DNA of 6,125 nucleotides from Methanobacteriota archaeon (lineage in GTDB: Archaea > Halobacteriota > Methanomicrobia > Methanomicrobiales > Methanoculleaceae): NCBI GenBank assembly GCA_023457135.1, contig JAEWMO010000036.1, positions 1 through 6,125 on the forward strand. Reading direction: 5' to 3'. The notes under the pieces are model-generated. The model worked only from the letters and a program-made list of their open reading frames with translations, was not told the DNA's origin and made no database searches. Each line of letters starts with the position of its first letter. Within the stretch, counting starts at the first letter, position 1. Both the position numbers and the translations under genes were made by a program. Shown in pieces: positions 6,009 to 6,125 of this stretch.

Positions 6009-6016
6009 CGCTTATC
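6009..6016 (+). promoter_or_regulatory. Possible TATA-like element for rubredoxin
   Basis: CGCTTATC, 6 nt after the ATPase stop, is the only TATA-like stretch before the rubredoxin gene. It shares CTTATC with the candidate at 2854. Initiation near 6038 would give a leader of about 50 nt that includes the hairpin at 6045-6070. Confidence 0.35.
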
Positions 6017-6044
6017 CTCTCCGGGGTCGACGATCTCTCCATGC

Positions 6045-6070
6045 CCCCGCCGGCCGCGGGCCGGGAGGGG
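6045..6070 (+). promoter_or_regulatory. GC-rich hairpin in the rubredoxin leader
   Basis: CCGGCC (6050-6055) and GGCCGG (6059-6064) form a perfect 6-bp stem with a GCG loop. Beyond a small internal loop, CCCC (6045-6048) pairs with GGGG (6067-6070). The structure ends 5 nt before the SD (GGTGA, 6076-6080) of the rubredoxin gene. No T tract follows, so it is not a typical archaeal terminator for the ATPase gene. Confidence 0.45.
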
Positions 6071-6087
6071 AAGAAGGTGAATGAGCG

Positions 6088-6125
6088 ATGGATTCATACC
6101 GGTGCAATCTCTGCGGCTACGTCTA
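6088..6125 (+). CDS. Rubredoxin, 3'-truncated by window edge
   Basis: Only the first 12 codons are present, but they read MDSYRCNLCGYV with the next codon starting TA, consistent with Tyr. This is the typical rubredoxin N-terminus: the C-x-x-C-G-Y knuckle gives the first two of four cysteine ligands to a single iron. Rubredoxins are small cytoplasmic one-electron carriers of about 52-55 residues, in anaerobes often serving oxygen- or peroxide-detoxifying enzymes. The ATG at 6088 is chosen because GGTGA (6076-6080) lies 7 nt upstream; the ATG at 6081 abuts the SD and is out of frame. The second Cys pair is beyond the window, so a larger rubredoxin-domain protein cannot be excluded. Confidence 0.85.
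   Translation, partial: MDSYRCNLCGYV

Overview
The window looks like chromosome from a GC-rich methanogenic archaeon of the Methanomicrobiales, most likely Methanoculleus or a close relative. This is inference from gene content and style. Archaeal TATA-like boxes lie upstream of most genes, Shine-Dalgarno (SD) sequences of the GGTGA/GGAGG type decide several starts, and codons end mostly in G or C. The gene set (two small glycine-rich DUF5518-like membrane proteins, a rubredoxin, a HerA-type ATPase) also fits. No rRNA, tRNA, CRISPR array, transposase or phage gene was seen.

Layout from left to right. (1) The 3' part of a carbamate kinase gene, cut by the left edge. (2) A clear TATA box, then two short plus-strand genes (817-1155 and 1208-1582) for paralogous small membrane proteins, apparently a tandem duplication. 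(3) A minus-strand 12-helix MFS transporter (1572-2792), whose 3' end overlaps the second small gene by 11 bp. (4) A short divergent promoter region, then a plus-strand 14-helix DHA2-type MFS transporter. Its reading frame has no ATG, GTG or TTG start at the N-terminus; an ACG at 2926 sits at proper SD distance. (5) A P-loop ATPase of the HerA/DUF87 type (4395-6002) with an unusual C-terminal half: two copies of a Y-x-P-x-Y-R domain on either side of a predicted winged helix. (6) The first 12 codons of a rubredoxin gene, cut by the right edge.

The genes do not form one pathway. Carbamate kinase belongs to carbamoyl phosphate metabolism, the middle holds membrane proteins (two exporters back to back and two small paralogs), and the right side holds a DNA- or chromatin-type ATPase and an electron carrier. 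Transcription units are short: the DUF5518-like pair is the only likely operon.

The points most worth checking are the missing canonical start of the DHA2 transporter, the duplicated domain around the winged helix in the ATPase, and similar GC-rich hairpins immediately upstream of the SD in the leaders of two membrane-protein genes, with a third unrelated hairpin before rubredoxin.
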